Shown piece after piece: positions 5,632 through 5,855 of a stretch of DNA of 5,855 nucleotides (within the stretch, counting starts at the first letter, position 1; each line of letters begins with the position of its first letter). A program made the translations under genes and the position numbers. The notes below the pieces were generated by a model, which saw only the letters and a list, made by a program, of their open reading frames with translations, was not told the DNA's origin and made no database searches. Source of the stretch: Spirochaetota bacterium (GTDB lineage Bacteria; Spirochaetota; Spirochaetia; Treponematales; Breznakiellaceae); NCBI GenBank assembly GCA_023398155.1, contig JAEWSV010000562.1, positions 1 through 5,855 on the forward strand, in the 5' to 3' direction.

Positions 5632-5855
5632 TTGTTTCCGCTTTTACCGCCGAGCAGGATCGTCAGTAGGCAGTTGGTTTGGACGTTCGCCATCGTCAGG
5701 ACGGGATCGATGACCGGGATGATGGCCAACAGGAAAACCGCCATCGTCGAGTAGGGAGCGCCTAGGGGAACGAACAGGATGGAAAGCAGGGAAAGCGAAA
5801 CCGCCGGAGGAGTACCCGCTCCGGCGATGGAGGCGACGATCGACAAGAAAAAGAC
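5628..5855 (-). CDS. DAACS (glutamate-transporter-fold) symporter, C-terminal part
   Basis: The last 75 residues of a membrane transporter; the gene enters from the right edge and stops at TGA 5630-5628. Hydrophobic segments flank a hairpin-2-like tip 'GAGTPPA' (12-18) and a last transmembrane helix containing 'IDPVLTMANVQTN' (49-61). Against the archaeal homologue GltPh, as I remember it, the distance from the tip proline to the helix aspartate is identical (34 residues), so alignment is direct. Asp390 and Asn401 are kept, but Asp394 is Thr, Arg397 is Asn and the sodium ligand Asp405 is Thr. Glutamate or aspartate is therefore an unlikely substrate, and cation coupling may differ. The stop overlaps the ligase ATG by 4 bases, so it probably imports (or exports) a substrate or product of the following enzymes. 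Family fairly sure; substrate unknown. Confidence 0.75.
   Translation of the reverse strand, partial: VFFLSIVASIAGAGTPPAVSLSLLSILFVPLGAPYSTMAVFLLAIIPVIDPVLTMANVQTNCLLTILLGGKSGNK

Overview
The window is GC-rich bacterial DNA (visibly well above half G+C, with strong third-position G/C bias and long antisense shadow frames). It holds six protein genes in two convergent groups and no RNA gene, IS element or CRISPR array that I can see. The organism cannot be fixed from the sequence. The gene types suggest a sugar-fermenting, probably anaerobic or facultative bacterium; a high-GC spirochaete or a clostridia-like lineage would fit, but this is a weak inference.

Left part (1-3222, + strand), sugar catabolism. 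It contains the 3' end of a short-chain dehydrogenase resembling sorbitol-6-phosphate 2-dehydrogenase (SrlD/SorD), a complete FGGY carbohydrate kinase with a GTG start, and a complete zinc-type medium-chain dehydrogenase closely resembling L-sorbose-1-phosphate reductase (SorE). In the enteric sor system, L-sorbose enters through a PTS as L-sorbose-1-phosphate, SorE reduces it to glucitol-6-phosphate, and SorD oxidises that to fructose-6-phosphate. Here an ATP-dependent FGGY kinase sits between the two dehydrogenase genes. The simplest reading is a kinase-dependent version of the same route for L-sorbose or a related ketose, with uptake by a transporter outside the window. The third gene has its own AT-rich leader and a strong ribosome binding site, and follows a GGCGC pentamer repeat.

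Right part (3288-5855, - strand, read right to left). It contains the C-terminus of a glutamate-transporter-fold (DAACS) symporter, a D-Ala-D-Ala-ligase-like ATP-grasp enzyme, and a radical SAM protein resembling the PoyD-type RiPP amino-acid epimerases. The first pair overlaps by 4 bases and the second pair is separated by 1 base, so they almost certainly form one translationally coupled operon. The ligase has lost residues normally used to bind D-Ala, and the symporter has lost the acidic-amino-acid-binding residues. No precursor peptide is visible. The operon therefore looks like a small, specialised amino-acid or peptide system (uptake, ATP-dependent ligation, radical epimerisation) rather than standard cell-wall synthesis. 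This is the most unusual part of the window.

The two groups meet tail to tail in a 65-base GC-rich gap (3223-3287) with short inverted repeats.
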